DNA of 64,000 bases from Dactylis glomerata (taxonomy: Eukaryota > Streptophyta > Magnoliopsida > Poales > Poaceae): NCBI GenBank assembly GCA_007115705.1, contig QXEO01000411.1:1426001-1490000 (forward strand). The letters run 5' to 3'. Positions 32,081 to 46,197 of the stretch are shown here, in pieces. Made by a program: the position numbers and the translations under genes. The notes under the pieces are model-generated. The model was not told the DNA's origin. It saw only the letters and a program-made list of their open reading frames with translations, and made no database searches. Each line of letters opens with the position of its first letter. The first letter of the stretch is position 1.

Positions 32081-34972
32081 TGGCAATCCAACCCGTTGAA
32101 ACAGATTGAATCCTGTGCATATAAGTGCTAGTGCATGGATCATTAGCTAGCACACACAGTAGATGTATAAAAGAGTACCAATGCATCAAATTTATTACAA
32201 TGTATGATCCAAGAGTATAATTATTACAAAAGGCGTAGCATCGATGGCTAGCTCACAAATAAAAGTTCAACATAGCAAATAAATAAAGCTCCATAACTCC
32301 ACAGGCACCGCTGGGTGGAGACTCGCGACCTAAACGATATAAATCAATCGTGCTCAGAATAAAAACCTGCAACATGAAAAGGTTGCAGCCACAAGGGTCA
32401 ATACACTTGGAATGGTATTGGCAAGGTGTCACTATGGTGGATTTCAATGGTGACCTATCATACATGCATATTTGGTTGGTGGAGTTCAGGCTCTTTGCAT
32501 AAAGCGATTCATTTTCTCCTACTTTTCAAAACACTTTTACTTTCTTCAAAACTACTAAGGACACACTGAATCACTCAAGTGCTCCTATTAAATTCTAAGG
32601 ACACATTGATTCACTCAAGTGCTCCGAACCCATTGTTCACCCATCAAGTTTTACTAAAGAAATTAGAGTGATAAGATCCTTCAACTGCTTCATGAGAAGT
32701 TGCTCAAATTGTCCGTAACCGGGGACACGGCTAAGTACTTAGTTTTTGACACTCTGCAGAGGTTAGTACACTTTCACCACATGGCTCGATCGAAGACCAA
32801 GACGAGACCTTTGGCAAACAAAACAATGAGCCTAGCCCCAGACCCATACCACCTATCTTAGCTACATCAGCTGGTCACGGTAGGTCATGGTTTCATAACT
32901 TAATCAGTCAAGCCAGAGCCCATTGACATGTGGTTGTACTCGGAAGCCACTAAACATGAACGTCTATCAATCTCTTGAAGCCTGGGTGGCTTTCCCCACC
33001 ATAAAACACACTCGATGACCCAATCAAAGCCATTCCACCCAGGTGATTCATTGATATTTGTGGTTTTCATTACAGCAAAACAACTTTCAGTACTCATATC
33101 ATGAAAACCACCCACACAACTAATAGCATGGCTAAGCAATTCTACAGTACGATGTCTATCAAGGAATCAACTAGGAGTTCTATGGCTCATCTATTGGGTC
33201 TACAACAAAGCAACATAAATAAACTTGAAAACATTCCTACACATGCAAACTACTGAAAAACAAATACATGCATAAGAAAAAGTAGGAGATTTATGATGTG
33301 ACACTTGCCTTGATTGTTGTTCCCGCTAAAACACTCCTCGCAATCACAGGGTTCACAGTCTGGGCAATCTATCGTGGCAAAGCAATTACCAATCAATACA
33401 CAGCAGTACAAAACATAACAATACAATATGCATGCATGATAGAAAAGAAATAAGCATTAAAGCCTTTATGAATCATTTTCCATAATAGAAAAGAGACATA
33501 TACATGCATGAACGCATTCTGAAAACTTTCAATACGAAAATAGCTTATAAAATTATGAAATAGGTGTCCATGTATAGACAAAGTAACTAGCTTTCAAATG
33601 CCATTGGAATCAAAATTGTATAAATTACAGAAATAAAAAATATGTGCAAAATACACTTTATAAGAGTTTTAAATTTGATACAAATTTCGTTCTGTAACAA
33701 ATAAAACTAATGATACAGAAAAATATCTTGCATTTTTATGAATCCAACGGTATATTATTTGCAAAATTCCGAGTTACGAAACTCGAGATATGAATTTTCT
33801 AAGTTTTGCATCAATTCTGCCTGATTAATCGAAAAATCGGAAAAGGCTGAAAAATTCTGCGCCACGTGGCGGCCTGTGATTGGCCGATAACCTTTTAGTC
33901 GGATCACGCTTAAAAGCCATTGGATCTGAACGAAACGGGCAGCCTGTATCGCTCTCCCTGGGAGCTCATAGGGGAAGAAGATGGCGGCGGCGAGCGGCTC
34001 GGTAGGGTCGCCGGCGGCGTCCTCCGTAGTCTTTGGTGACGAGCGGATGGCGGACGGCGAGCGGCGGTCTTCGGCGGTCACGGTGGACTTCTCAGCAAGC
34101 CCTTCCATGTCCCGGTTCGGCAGTGATCGACGGATGGAGGCGATGGTGCTGCGGCGGCTCCGGCGAGAAATTCCCTCGTATCTGCGGCTCTGCGAGAGAA
34201 GAGAAAGGATGAGGGGGGCGCGGTAGAGGGAGGGAAACCGAGAAGGGGTAAGAAGGGGGCTGGGGGCGACCACGACCTTGAGCCGAGCTCGATTGAGTCC
34301 AGCGGCGGCGGTAGAGCTCTACTCGGGCTAGGGTTTCAATTTTTTGGAAAAGAACTAGAAGAGGGGGGGTGCTAGGGACTTTATAGGAGGGGGAAAACAT
34401 GGGAAATCAAATGAAAGCATCCGATCTTCATGGGAATCTGTTCGGCTTGGAGCCGTATGTTTGCAGGTCTCGGTCCCGAGCTCGGGGATGACAAGTGGGC
34501 CATGGACGTCAGAGAAAAAAACAGAGAGAAGAGAAAAGAGGAGGGGCGGCATGGGCTGGCTGGGTGGCTTGCTGGGCCGCGCGGTGCGCGCGCGGGGGCA
34601 TTGCTGCTGGTCGCTGGCTGGGCCGGCCCGGCCTGGTTGGTCCGGCACCGAATCTTTTTTCTTTTCTTTTTTTTCCTATTTAACTATTTTTAAAACTATT
34701 TTAGTTTTAGGCCTTTAAAATAGCCAAATAAAAATACGGAAAATTTGTAGAAATTCTTGTAGCTTTACAAAGCAAATAGGAACCTATTTCACTATTTGAA
34801 ACCAAAACCAAAAATGTTTTTAAGACAACTTAGCCTATTGGCTATAAAAAGAATAGAAGGGATCAATGAAACTTTAATGGGAATAAAACAAATCTTTTTG
34901 AAATGCAAGAAATATATAAATGATGACATGATGCACAGCAGAAATTCAATACTGAAAATCTGGGATGTTACA
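32081..34972 (-). repeat. Element G 3' LTR
   Basis: 2892 bp. Minus strand starts TGTAACATCCCAGATTTTCA at 34972 and ends GGATTGCCACA at 32081. A TATA-like CCTATAAAGTCCC lies near 34376-34388. The GC-rich ORFs at 33981-34400 are inside the LTR and are not credible genes. The copy at 50542 begins TGTGGTGATCC, so both ends are confirmed by comparison. Confidence 0.85.
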
Positions 34973-34990
34973 GGACTAACCCCCTTAAGA
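34973..34990 (-). other. Element G polypurine tract, overlapping the pol stop
   Basis: Minus strand AAGGGGGTTAGTCC directly before TGTAAC. The TAA that ends pol overlaps the start of the tract, so no non-coding 3' region exists here, unlike in H, E and F. Confidence 0.65.
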
Positions 34991-37562
34991 TGAATCTCGC
35001 CCTCGAGATTCGGCGTGGCTAGCAAATAGGTTTGGGTGATCTTGACGAAGATCGTCTTCTCGCTCCCATGTAGCTTCTTCCTCGGTATGGTGACTCCATT
35101 GGACTTTGCAAAACCTGATCGTCTTGCTGCAGGTAAACCTCTCCGCTGTATCTAGGATCTTGATGGGTTTCTCCTCATAAGTCAAGTCACTGTCCAGCTG
35201 AACCTCATCAAGCGGGACGGTGTCTCTCAATGGTGTATCCGCCATTCCTGGGTGACACTTCTTTAGTTGGGACACATGGAACACATCATGAACATCAGCT
35301 AGAACCTCTGGCAATTCTAGTTTATAAGCAACCTCTCCTTTGCGTGCAAATATCTTGTACAGTCCTATAAACCGAGGTGCCAACTTTCCTTTAATTCCAA
35401 ACCTCTTAATGCCACGTAGTGGTGACACTCTAATATATGCTCTATCTCCAACCTCATATGTCACTTCCTTGCGCTTGGAATCAGCATAACTCTTTTGCCT
35501 TGACTGTGCTATCTTTAGCCTATCACGAATTAGCTTCACCTTCTCCTCAGCATCCTTGATCAAATCAGGCCCAAATAGTTGACGTTCACCAACTCCATCC
35601 CATAGTAGTGGTGTCCTACATTTTCTTCCATATAATACCTCAAACGATGATGTCTTGATGCTAGATTGGTAGCTATCGTTGTATGAGAATTCTGCATATG
35701 GTAAATTCTCATCCCGGCTAGATCCATAATCCAAAGCACAAGCTCTCAACATATCTTCCAGTATCTGATTTACTCTTTCAGTCTGTCCATCAGTCTGTGG
35801 ATGAAACGTTGTACTAAACTCTAGTCTTGTTCCCAGTGATTCATGCAATTGCCGCCAAAAATGCGAAGTAAACTAAGTACCTCTATCTGACACAATGCTC
35901 TTAGGAACTCCATGCAAGCACACAATCCTGCTCATGTATATCTTGGCTACTTTAGTGCTAGTATAAGTAGTCTTCATGGGTATAAAGTGAGCTACCTTGG
36001 TCAAGTGATCAACTACCACCCATATCGAATCATAACCAGACTTTGTTCTTGGTAATCCCGTAATAAAATCCATTCCAACTTTGTCCCACTTCTAATCAGG
36101 TATGGGCAACGGTTGTAGCAACCCTGCTAGTTTCTGATGCTCAGCTTTAACTCTACTGCACACATCACACGGAGCAATATACTCAGCAATTTCTCTCTTC
36201 GTGCTAACCCACCAAAATCTTTCCTTCAAATCCATGTACATTTTGGTGTTTCCTGGGTGAATCGAATAAGGTGAATCATGAGCCTCTTGGAGAATTAATT
36301 TCTTAATCTCTGGGTCATTGGGCACGCATAAGCGCTGCTCAAACCATAGTGTTCCCATCTCATCTTCACGAAAGCCTGCAGCTTTATCCTTAATCATGTT
36401 CCCTCGGATTTCTTCCAAATCGCTATGCTTCTTCTGAGCTTCTCTAATCATGTCTAAAAGAATAGGCTTCACCTCCATAGCTGCTAGATATCCCTCATGT
36501 ACTAATTCCAACCGAAGGTCATTGAATTGCTCACATAAATCCTCAGGCAATTCTCCCACGGTTATACCGTTTGCATATACTTTGCGGCTTAGTGCATCAG
36601 CCACGACATTAGCTTTTCCTGGATGATACTGCAGATTCATATCATAATCCTTTATTAATTCTAGCCATCTCCTTTGTCTCATATTCAGCTCCTTCTGAGT
36701 GAAAATATAATTCAAACTCTTGTGATCGGTGAACACATCACAATGCTTTCCCATTAAATAATGCCTCCACACCTTGAGAGCATGCACAACTGAGGCTAAT
36801 TCCAAATCATGTGTTGGGTAATTCCTCTCCTGGTGTTTAAGTTGCCGTGAGGCATAGGAAACCACTCTCCCATCCTGCATTAACACACTACTAAGTCCTT
36901 GATGAGAGGCATCACAATAAACTTGGAAGTCCTTTAAAATATCCGGCAAACACAATACATGTGTGGTCACTAAGAGTTGCTTCAAATCCTGAAAGCTAGC
37001 TTCACATGCATCAGTCCATTAAATTCCTTCTCCTTCTTCAGCAATTCAGTCATGGGCTTTGCAATCTTGGAAAAAATCTCTATGAACCTACAGTAATATC
37101 CAGCAAGTCCTAAGAAACTCCAAATCTCTCCCGGATTCTTAGGTGATTCCCATTTAGTCACTGATTCTACCTTGTCGGGATCCACCGCAACTCCTTCTGC
37201 TGAAACTATATGTCCTAGAAATCCCACTTTATTTAACCAGAACTCACATTTGCTGAATTTGGCATAAAGCTTGTGCTCTCTAAGCTTCTCCATGATTAAG
37301 CGCAGATGCTTCTCATGCTCATTATCATCCTTTGAATAAATCAATATATCATCGATGAATACCACCACAAACTTATCCAAGTACTCCATAAATACCTGGT
37401 TCATCATGGTCATAAAGTATGCAGGAGCATTGGTTAATCCAAAAGACATAATAGTATACTCATATAAACCATACCTAGTAGTAAATGCAGTCTTAGGTAT
37501 GTCTTCCTTTCTAATCTTCAATTGGAAATATCCGGATTGACGATCAATTTTAGAGAACACCC
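34985..37562 (-). pseudogene. Element G pol, distal part: RT core, RNase H, integrase, chromodomain
   Basis: From 37562 leftward: RT (FSKIDRQSGYFQLKI, FVVVFIDDILIYSKD with the catalytic DD, FLGHIVSAEGV); RNase H (FQVYCDASHQGLSSVLMQDG; FTDHKSLNYIF); integrase with HHCC zinc finger (SIHPGNTKMYMDLKERFWWV; CDVCSRVKAEH) and core D (MDFITGLP), D (VSDRGT), E (QTERVNQILEDML). The end is a chromodomain (KPIKILDTAERFTC; KVQWSHHTEEEATWERE). Damage: a frameshift near 37000 between RT and RNase H, TAG after PLPIPD near 36092, and TAG after SDRGT near 35873. All catalytic motifs I can see are otherwise intact. Confidence 0.85.
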
Positions 37563-39210
37563 TGATACGTCTCCAACGTATCCATAATTTTTGATGCTCC
37601 ATGCTTGTTTTTACACCATTTGCTTAGTGTTTTGTTACACTTCGTGGCACTTTTATGCATTTTCTAGAACTAACCTATTAACAAGTCGCCACAGTGCCAG
37701 TTCCCTATTTTCTGCTGTTTTTGTGTTTCAGAAAAGTTACACAGGAAATATTCTCGGAATTGGACGAAACCAAAGCCAGTCGCCCAGAATTTCACCGAAC
37801 CTTCCAGAGATCCGAAGAGGAGATGGAGTGGGGCCACGAGGGCCCCACACAACAGGGCGGCGCGGCCCAGGGGTAGGCCGTGCCCCCTATGTGTGAGGGA
37901 GCTTCGGGCCACTCCTGACGATGCCCCTTCGCCTATAAAGACCCCTCAACGGGAAAAACCTAAATACCCGATCACTTTTCCAGAACACATCGTGATCCAC
38001 CGCCGCCGTTGACCCGAAGATCGGGAGAGTCCAGAAGCTCTTCTCGGCACCCTGCCGGAGAGGGGAATCGCCACCGGAGGTCTTCTTCATCGCCATGCTT
38101 ACCTCCGGAGCGATGAGTGAGTAGTCTACCTTGGACTATGGGTCCATAGCAGTAGCTAGATGGTTGTCTTCTACACCATGTGCTTCATGTTTAGATCTCA
38201 TGAGCTACCTTACATGATTGAGATCACCGTTATGTAATTCTACATGTTTGGTTTGTTAGGATCCGATGAATATTGGTGTTATGCTTGAGTTGAAGTACTG
38301 AAATTTATCTTATGTTATCTCTATGTTGTTTATGATCTTGCATGCTCTCTGTTGTTAGTAGCTATCTTGGCCAAGTAGTTGCTAGTGACTCCAAGAGGGG
38401 GTATTTAAGCTCGATAGTGGGTTCATGCCTCTATTTAATCTGGGGGAGTGACAGAAACCTCTAAGGTTGTAGATGTGTTGTTGCTACTAGGGGGGAAAAT
38501 AACATTCATATGCCCGAGGGTATATGCTTTGTTTACATTACACACTTTGCTTAATCCAATTATTTGTTGTTCGCAACTTAATACTTGTGGAGTTCTCGGA
38601 TTGATTCGCCACAAGTGGATTATTAGTCATAGATGTAGTTGGATGGCGGTCTATGTATCTTGTTGTAATGCCCAGAGTAAATCTCATAGTGATCCTCTCA
38701 TCATATGCACGTTGTCTTTATTCTATCAATTGCCCAACTGTAATTTGTTTACCCAGCATGTATTATTTTATCTTATGGAGAGACACCACTAGTGAACTGT
38801 GGACCCCGGTCCTATTTCCTTTATATTGCTATCACCTGTTTACTTTACTCACACTGTTTACTTTACTCGCATACTATTATCACTTTCCACTTGATACGCT
38901 CATACCCTTTGTTTCAAGCAAACCGCTGAGATTGACAACCTCATCGTAAGTTGGGAGCAAAGTATTTGGCTGTGTTGTGTGCAGGTTCCACGTTGCCGCT
39001 CGCAAAGCAAAGCTTGGATGAGGCGCCCTATAAATTGTCCGAAGCTGTCGCGAAGCTAGTGGGCATCACCTTCAGTCGTTTGTCTCTCTCCTACTGGATT
39101 GACTACCTTGGTTTCATAACTGAGGGAAAACTTGCTGCTATATTCATCAAAACCTTCTCTTGGGTGTTCCAATTGGCCGGTCATTTTACTTCATCAACTC
39201 GGCCCCATCA
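37563..39210 (+). repeat. Element D 5' LTR
   Basis: 1648 bp, TGATACGTCTCCAACGTATC to CCCCATCA, with the TATA-like CTATAAAGACCCC near 37935. Confidence 0.9.
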
Positions 39211-39217
39211 AGTTTTC

Positions 39218-39235
39218 TGGCGCCGTTGCCGGGGA
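39218..39235 (+). other. Element D primer binding site
   Basis: TGGCGCCGTTGCCGGGGA, 7 bp after the LTR. Confidence 0.8.
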
Positions 39236-39393
39236 GAAAGAAGACTTCTACAAGGGGAGTTTTCGCACGCACATCCTTTACTTTGTTTTAAGTTTTGCTT
39301 TACTTTATTTTTACTTGCATCGTTTTATCAAAAACCCAAAAAAATTAGAATCCTTTGTAGTTGTTTTTACTTGTCTGCTTTTAGTTTGCTAAA

Positions 39394-41455
39394 ATGGCTA
39401 CTCCTGAAAACACTAAGTTGTGTGACTTTACTAGCACGAATAATAGTGATTTCATATGTACTCCTATTGCGCCACCTGCTCCTGCTGCAAACTTTTATGA
39501 GATTAAGCCTGCTTTATTGAACCTTGTTATGAAAGAGCAATTTTCTGGTGCTAGTACTGATGATGCTGCAGCTCATCTCAACAATTTTGTTGAGCTATGT
39601 GAGATGCAGAAATATAAGGATGTTGAAAGTGATATTATTAAGCTTAAGTTGTTTCCTTTTTCTTTGAGAGGAAAAGCTAAGGATTGGTTGCTGTCTTTGC
39701 CTAAAAATAGTATTGATTCATGGACTAAGTGTAAGAATGCTTTTATTGGTAGATACTATCCTCATGCTAAGATTATAGCTTTGCATAGCAATATTATGAA
39801 GTTTAGTCAGTTTGATAATGAACATGTTGCTCAAGCTTGGGAAAGAATGAAATCTATGATAAAGAATTGTCCCACTCATGGACTGACTACTTGGATGATT
39901 GTTCAAACTTTTTATGCAGGACTAAATTTTTCTTCGAGGAACCTACTTGATTCAGCTACTGGAGGAACTTTTATGTCCCTTACCTTGGGCGCCGCAACCA
40001 AACTACTCGACAACATGATGGTAAATTACTCCGAATGGCACACCGAGAGAGCTCCAGATGGTAAGAAGGTAAATTCTGTTGAGGAAACCTCTTCCTTGAC
40101 TGATAAGATTGATGCTATTATGGCTATGCTTGCTAATGATAGGACTCATGTTGATCCGAATAATGTTCTTTAGCCTCTTTGGTTGCTCAAGAAGAGCATG
40201 TTGATGTAAACTTCATTAGAAACAATAATTTTAACAACAATGCTTATAGGAACAATTTTGCTAGTAACAATTATAGGTCGTATCCTTATACCACTGGTAA
40301 TGGTTATGGTAACTCTTATGGTAATTCCTCCAACAACACTAGGGCCTCGCCCTCCGAGCTTGAGGTAATGCTCAAGGACTTCATCGGTAAGCAAAATGCT
40401 TTTAACAAGTCTGTTGAGGAAAAGTTAGGCAAAATTGATACTCTTGCTTCTAAAGTTGATAGCCTTGCTCATGATGTAGAACTTCTGAAATTAAAAGTGT
40501 TGCCTAATGATGTGAAGGAGCACAATACTTTTGCTACTGCTAATGCTATTCAAGTTAGAATTGATGAAAATGTTAGATTGTTAGCAGAATTGCATGCTAG
40601 ATGGGAAAGAGAGGATGAGATTGCTAGGAATATGAAAGTTTGTACTATTACCACCTCTAATGATGTTGTTCCTAATGCTAGCAATCCTCTTACTTTGATT
40701 GGTGTAGAGAAAACTCCCACTCCTTGTGTTAAAAAGCCTAAAACTGCTAAAAAAAATCTCAAAAGAGTGCTGAAATTTTTCGGAGTGTAGGAGATGATAG
40801 CTCTATTTCCTTTAATGATTTTGATGTTGATGGCTGCAATATATCTGAAGTTATTTTGTTCTTGCAAAAGCTTGCTTTGACTCCCAATACTAATTCTTTA
40901 AATTTTGCTTTTACTAAGCATATTACCAATGCTCTTATGAAAATTAGGGATGAAAAGTTGAAGCAAAAAGCTTCTGTTCCCAAGAAGTTAGAAGATGGTT
41001 GGGAACCCACAATTGATATGCATAATAACGGTTTTGATTGCCATGCTTTATGTGATCTAGGTGTTAGTATTTCTATTATGCCTAGAAAAATTTATGATAT
41101 GATTGATTTACCACCACTTGAAAAGTGTTGTTATGATGTTCCTATTGCTGATGTTGCTAAGAAGAAACCTTTGGGAAGAATTAATGATGTTCTTATTGTG
41201 GTTAACAATAACCTTGTTCCCGTTGATTTTCTTGTCATGGATGTTGAATGCAATGCTTCATGTCCTATTATTTTGGGAAGACCCTTTCTTCGAACTGTAG
41301 GTGCCATCATTGATATGAGGGAAGGCACCATCAAATATCAATTCTCACTCAAGAAAGGTATGGAACACTTCCCTAGAAAGAGAAATAAATTAGTTTTTGA
41401 CTCTACTCTTAGAGCAAATTATGAGCTTGATGCTTCATCACTTGATATTACTTGA
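39394..41455 (+). pseudogene. Element D gag-protease frame with two frameshifts
   Basis: Starts MATPENTKLCDFTS at 39394, homologous throughout to A's frame. A one-base deletion near 40166 (GTT-CTT-TAG where A has GTT-CCT-TTG) ends the first frame after DPNNV. The frame resumes as VAQEEHVDVNFIRNNN. A second shift near 40755-40790 ends it after KFFGV, and it resumes near 40800 (SEVILFLQ... then the protease-like LCDLGVSISIMPRKIYDM and ILGRPFLRTVGAIIDM). Stop at 41455. It keeps the Trp codon that is TGA in A. No RT or integrase follows. Confidence 0.8.
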
Positions 41456-44400
41456 TTCACAACTTTCTGCGCCTAGCTCAAAGGCGTTAAAGAAAAGCAC
41501 TCTTGGGAGATAACCCAATGTTTTTACATTCAGTTCTTTTTTCTTTTATTTGAGTCTTGGAAGTTATTACTACTGTAATGACCTCTCCTTATCCTTTTTA
41601 TTTCGTTTTTGTGCCAAGAGAAGCCTCTAATTTGAGCGAGGTAAGATTTGGGGATGTTGCTATCCTGAAACAGTTTTCGGTGCTGCACCGTAAAAATTCA
41701 TGAAAATTCTCTGTATATCTTTTGGACCTGCGATTTCTTGTGCATATGCCCCAGGTTATATCCAAACTTTCATTAGTTTAACACTTTTTGATTTGAGCAA
41801 CATAAAACCCTCTAAAAATTTGACCTTTGTCAGCTGTTCTGTTTTGCAAATTTCTGCCAATATTTGTGTCTGCAGCTTTATCGCTTTGTTTTTGAGTTCT
41901 TTTGATCACGGAAATTTTGGGAAAGTTGCTACAGTAGTATATGCTTTATATGTGGTGGTTTTAGATTGAAACCTGAAGCAAAAAGGGTTGATAATATGTT
42001 ATGCTTACACTAATGTTGCTAATAGATTTGTGTTTAGTTTTTTTGAAGAAAGTTTTCAAATGTAGGGATCGGAGAGTGATGAGATGAGTTGAAGAATGGA
42101 CAAAAGCTCAAGCCCATGCATCACCCCAAGAAATATCCAAGAAGTACAAGCGTCAAAACTTGGGGATGCCCCCGAGGCACCCCTTCTTCATCGGCAAAAA
42201 TCAGGTCACCTTTCAAGACACTATATTTTTATTGCTTCATGCATTATGCGTTTTTCTTGGAGCGTCAGTTGTTTTTAGTTTTCAGTTTAGTTTAGTTTGC
42301 TGCAATAAATGGTTGGACCCCAAAAAATTTATTTTGGAGAAGTTGCCTTGCTTTTCATTTGCCAAGAACACTCCGTTTTTCACTCTATTCCTTTCAACGA
42401 GTGTTCTTCTTTTTCTAGAACTGCGTTTAGTTTTCGATTTTCACCTTGATTTGTGTTCAGATCTTGTTATATATTTTCATCAAGGTGTATTTTTGCCTCT
42501 GGTCTATATTGGTTTTCATCAAAAGAGGTGTTTATAAAAAAGTTTGAATGGTGTTGGAAAAGAGAAAAAGCTTTATGCAAAGAAGTGGTACAAGAAGGAT
42601 CTTGTGTAGACTGCGGCCCAGGCTTTTGCATGTCGTGCTTGATGTCTTTTTGATAGTATGCTTAGTTGTTTTGCTGTAGCATGACTTGTCTCAAATAACT
42701 AAGATTGCTTAATGAGCCTTTGAAAAAATCATGCGTTGTTTTTATCGTTTGGAAGCATTATTTTGGTTTTCTCCTTGATGCTTTATTTGGGTTGACTTGG
42801 CGCATGCTCACACATGTTAGACTCTTACAAAGTCGCCAATAGCCTCTATGATCATTTAGTTTTTGACTTTTGATGCCATCTTATGCTTCTTTTAATGTTG
42901 CTTTGTCGCTTTGCATGATTATGGCCGTTATTGCTCTCTTAGTTGGTCGCTCCCAGTCTTTTCCTAACCCTCGCCTTGTACTGAGTATGAGATCTACTCG
43001 TGCATCCAACTCCTAAAAACCAAGTTTTGCCAAAGTGTCCACCATACATACCTATTAGCAATTTGCTATTCCAAAGTAAATTTGACTTGCTTTTATTTAC
43101 TCTTCAAATTAAACTCTTACCAGTATTATGCAAAAATTGGTCAGTAAAGCTCTCACGAACTGGAAGGCACACTTTATTTTTCTCGTTCTTAAAAATTTGA
43201 CATTGTGGTCTCTTATGTTGAGTTGTTATGCTTGCAAGTTGTAAGTTGGAGACTAGCCCAGCCATGCCGTCATGGGGCAAGCTTTCAACATTGCACTTCT
43301 TATTTGAGTTGATATCGTGATCTTTTGTTTATGGATACTCGCGGTGTGAAATGAATTGGGAATCTTGTGGGATCATGGAGTTTGTATATGTGTTAGAGAA
43401 ACGCCTGGGCTGCCAATCTAAGCCATGCATAATTCATGGTGGAAATTTGCAGCATGCCCATAGTGGACATTCGACGACGCATCTCAAAATAAAAAGCTAT
43501 ACAAATGGTAAATAAAAGAGATGTCGAGGTGTTCATTGTCTGCATGTCCTATCATTTTGATGTGGGCTTGTTCCATGTCATCGGGCACGGAGGTACCCGT
43601 TGGCGGTTCTCGATGATACGTGTATACTTACAACTAGCTATGTGGCCCGCGCATTTGCGCGGCTAGATATACTATTATTATTAGTTCAAATTGGTCCTAT
43701 AAATTATATGTCATAATTAACTGTTATACACTTCCTAAAAAATACTGTCATTAGCTCAATGCATCACTACATTAGTGTTAATTTAAATTTTGAAATATAT
43801 GCTTACAAATACGATTGTTTAAAAAATATATGTTCTGAAAGATGGTATTCTGATATACAAAATATTTCCAATAGTATATTTGATTGTAGATAAGAATTTT
43901 GTGGAGCAACTATACAATTACATGCCTCTTGCCTTCTTTTTGCTTCCTCATCTATGATGTGTATCTTTCACCAATTAATGATTATATATCTTCTTGTACT
44001 TTGGCATATGTGCCATTTTTCATCCTTAATTCGCATAATATGTCTGCCTGCACACAACACTCTCATCGAAACACCGAGTCTTTGTATGCGATGCCATGCA
44101 AGCCTTGTACGTGGTTTTTGTAAATGTATATTCTCATTTGTTCTCGCTTGTGGCTTCTTACCACCATAATCTCTGCCACTGAATACTAACGCGACAACTA
44201 AAATGTAGTGAATAAATAGAAACCCGTATTGATATGAACGCTGATTCTTTTTAGTACGTTGGCCTATGCAATAAATATGTATATTTGATCGCATATCTAT
44301 TATCTATAGAATTAAACCGCATACATATTTATCACAAATAAACATATATATAGGTGAGCTAATTTTAAGGCTAGTGTATAACATGATTTAATCAAGCGTA

Positions 44401-46197
44401 CGTACCTGGTTGCTGCTGCTGAACGCACGATATTCAGTGCGACTGTATTGTTGTATGATTCCTTACTTCAATCTCCTCTCTATGCCGGCCAAGTCCACGA
44501 TTTAATCAAGTGTGGTACTAACACCAATAGAGACTGCTATGCGCTTGTGAAACAGTGGCCTAAGTGTCGCTTGGGAGGCGTACCTGAGTGCCTGCGCCGG
44601 CGTGATCTCGATGCACAGCGTGTTTATATTCCAATGCCAGATGGTCAGGAACCTAGAAGCCGACGAACGAACGCCGGACGGCCGGAGAGAATTGTCGTGT
44701 CTCTGCTGTCTCCATCCGATGATCCGATCAACTTTCTAATGGATTTGTTTCCATACAACGCACGCATGTGTGTTTCATGCATGATCAGTAGAGTCATCGA
44801 TCATACAGGGGCGTTCCTCAGGATGCATGTACATGTTGTATCGTCTGGATAGACACTGCATCAATAGATGAATTGCAAGCTAGTTCAACGATAGGGCATA
44901 ATCATTTGAATCGACCATGGTGGCCCGGCAGGTTGTCAACCATCTGCTGCCATCGCGTGCTGCGTCTGCGTGTGGTCACCATCGACGTTACCCGCTGCAT
45001 GGCCTTCCGACATTTTTGCTTTTGGCTAGATAGATATCTCGATGCGAGCTCGTCATAGATGTTGCCGTAGTCCGTAGACTCGGCTATCTCGTGTGCTCGT
45101 CACTTTGTCGGTGGCTCGTCGCTAGGTCGTCAAAGGTCCCGCCATCATCATCTCGTACTCATCGGAGATGCAAGGCTGTTTTAGGACGCTGCTATCTCGA
45201 GATCCAGTCGATGTCCGCTGCATTACATCTGCGGTGTTTCGAATAGTCGCCGAGGAGTCTTGGCTTCCGTGGAGGCAAAGAAAAGAGTTCTTGTTGAGAT
45301 AAAGGTGGACCTGTACACGTTTCCTAGTAAACAACGCGCATAATCAATTCAGATCCGTATTATTTCCTTGTAAATCTACACCGTTTATGCACCTTGGTTT
45401 TAGCATGACAAATCTCCACCGTTGGTTGTTAGTTGTTTTAATAATATAATAGATGACAAGAGCCTGCTTGGGACTCTAAGTAAAGTAGCATGAGGTTTGG
45501 GTACTCGTATTCATGGGACACGAGGTTTTCAACTTATAATTTGTCAAGCATATGCAGTGTAAGTGTTCTCGCATTAACTTTAACCATTCAAGATGCTTAT
45601 GATGGGGGCAATGAGAGCTCAAAGCCAGTAAGTACCATAATTTTTGAAGGTTATAAAACTTGCAATCACTGCTTCCCTCTGTGAAGGGCCTTTCTTTTAC
45701 TTTTATGTTGAGTCACCACCTTCTATCTTTATGCACCATTAAGAGAGCATAGTTGTCATTCTTAGTATAATGTGCATTGTCCCAAAGTTTTCATTGATTG
45801 ATTCATGATGTTGGTTTCACTTGTTCTTAAATTATTTGTATCTAGTCGCCCTCTTAAACTTGAAGGTGTCATATGCATTTATGTTTTGCTCTCTCTCATT
45901 AAGGACAAGCTGAAAACCATTTGTATCTTTTTCCTTATGATTTGAACACACGTTTGACTTTCATTGTTTCATTTTCATGATCTTTTGTTTGTGTTCATTT
46001 TCATGTTTATAACATGGTTGCTAAGTTTCTTCTATCAAGATTATGTCTTTCATGCCCATGTTTTAAGTTGTTTTGATCCCAGCGCACAACGCTTACATCT
46101 ATGATCAAGATTGTGTAGGTGCATGTCACCTCAAAAATTATTTCTTTTGTTATCACTTACCTACTCGAGGACGAGCAGGATTTAAGCTTGGGGATGC
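41456..46197 (+). other. Element D 3' non-coding region (split by the Helitron)
   Basis: Collinear with B 13017-15952 apart from the insertion at 43634-45453. Ends in AGCTTGGGGATGC, the polypurine tract. Confidence 0.65.
43634..45453 (-). mobile_element. Non-autonomous Helitron, 1.82 kb
   Basis: Compared with B (15210-15220, TTACAA|TGACAAG) D has 1820 bp inserted between A and T. Read on the minus strand the insert starts TCTATTATATTATTAAAACA and ends with a hairpin (CCGCGC-AAAT-GCGCGG, 43647-43662), then 9 nt and CTAG. 5' TC, 3' CTRR, a hairpin about 10 nt upstream and A^T insertion without target duplication are the Helitron hallmarks. No Rep/helicase is encoded. The 134-codon ORF 44448-44852 (+) is unrecognised; it might be captured sequence. 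Confidence 0.9.

Noticed and set aside
33981..34400. GC-rich ORFs (81 and 102 codons) that look like plant coding sequence
   Set aside because: They lie inside the G LTR near its TATA box; the other LTR copy shows they are LTR sequence, and no domain is evident.
44448..44852. Treating the Helitron ORF as a host gene
   Set aside because: No recognisable domain, and it lies entirely inside a mobile element; left as possible captured sequence.
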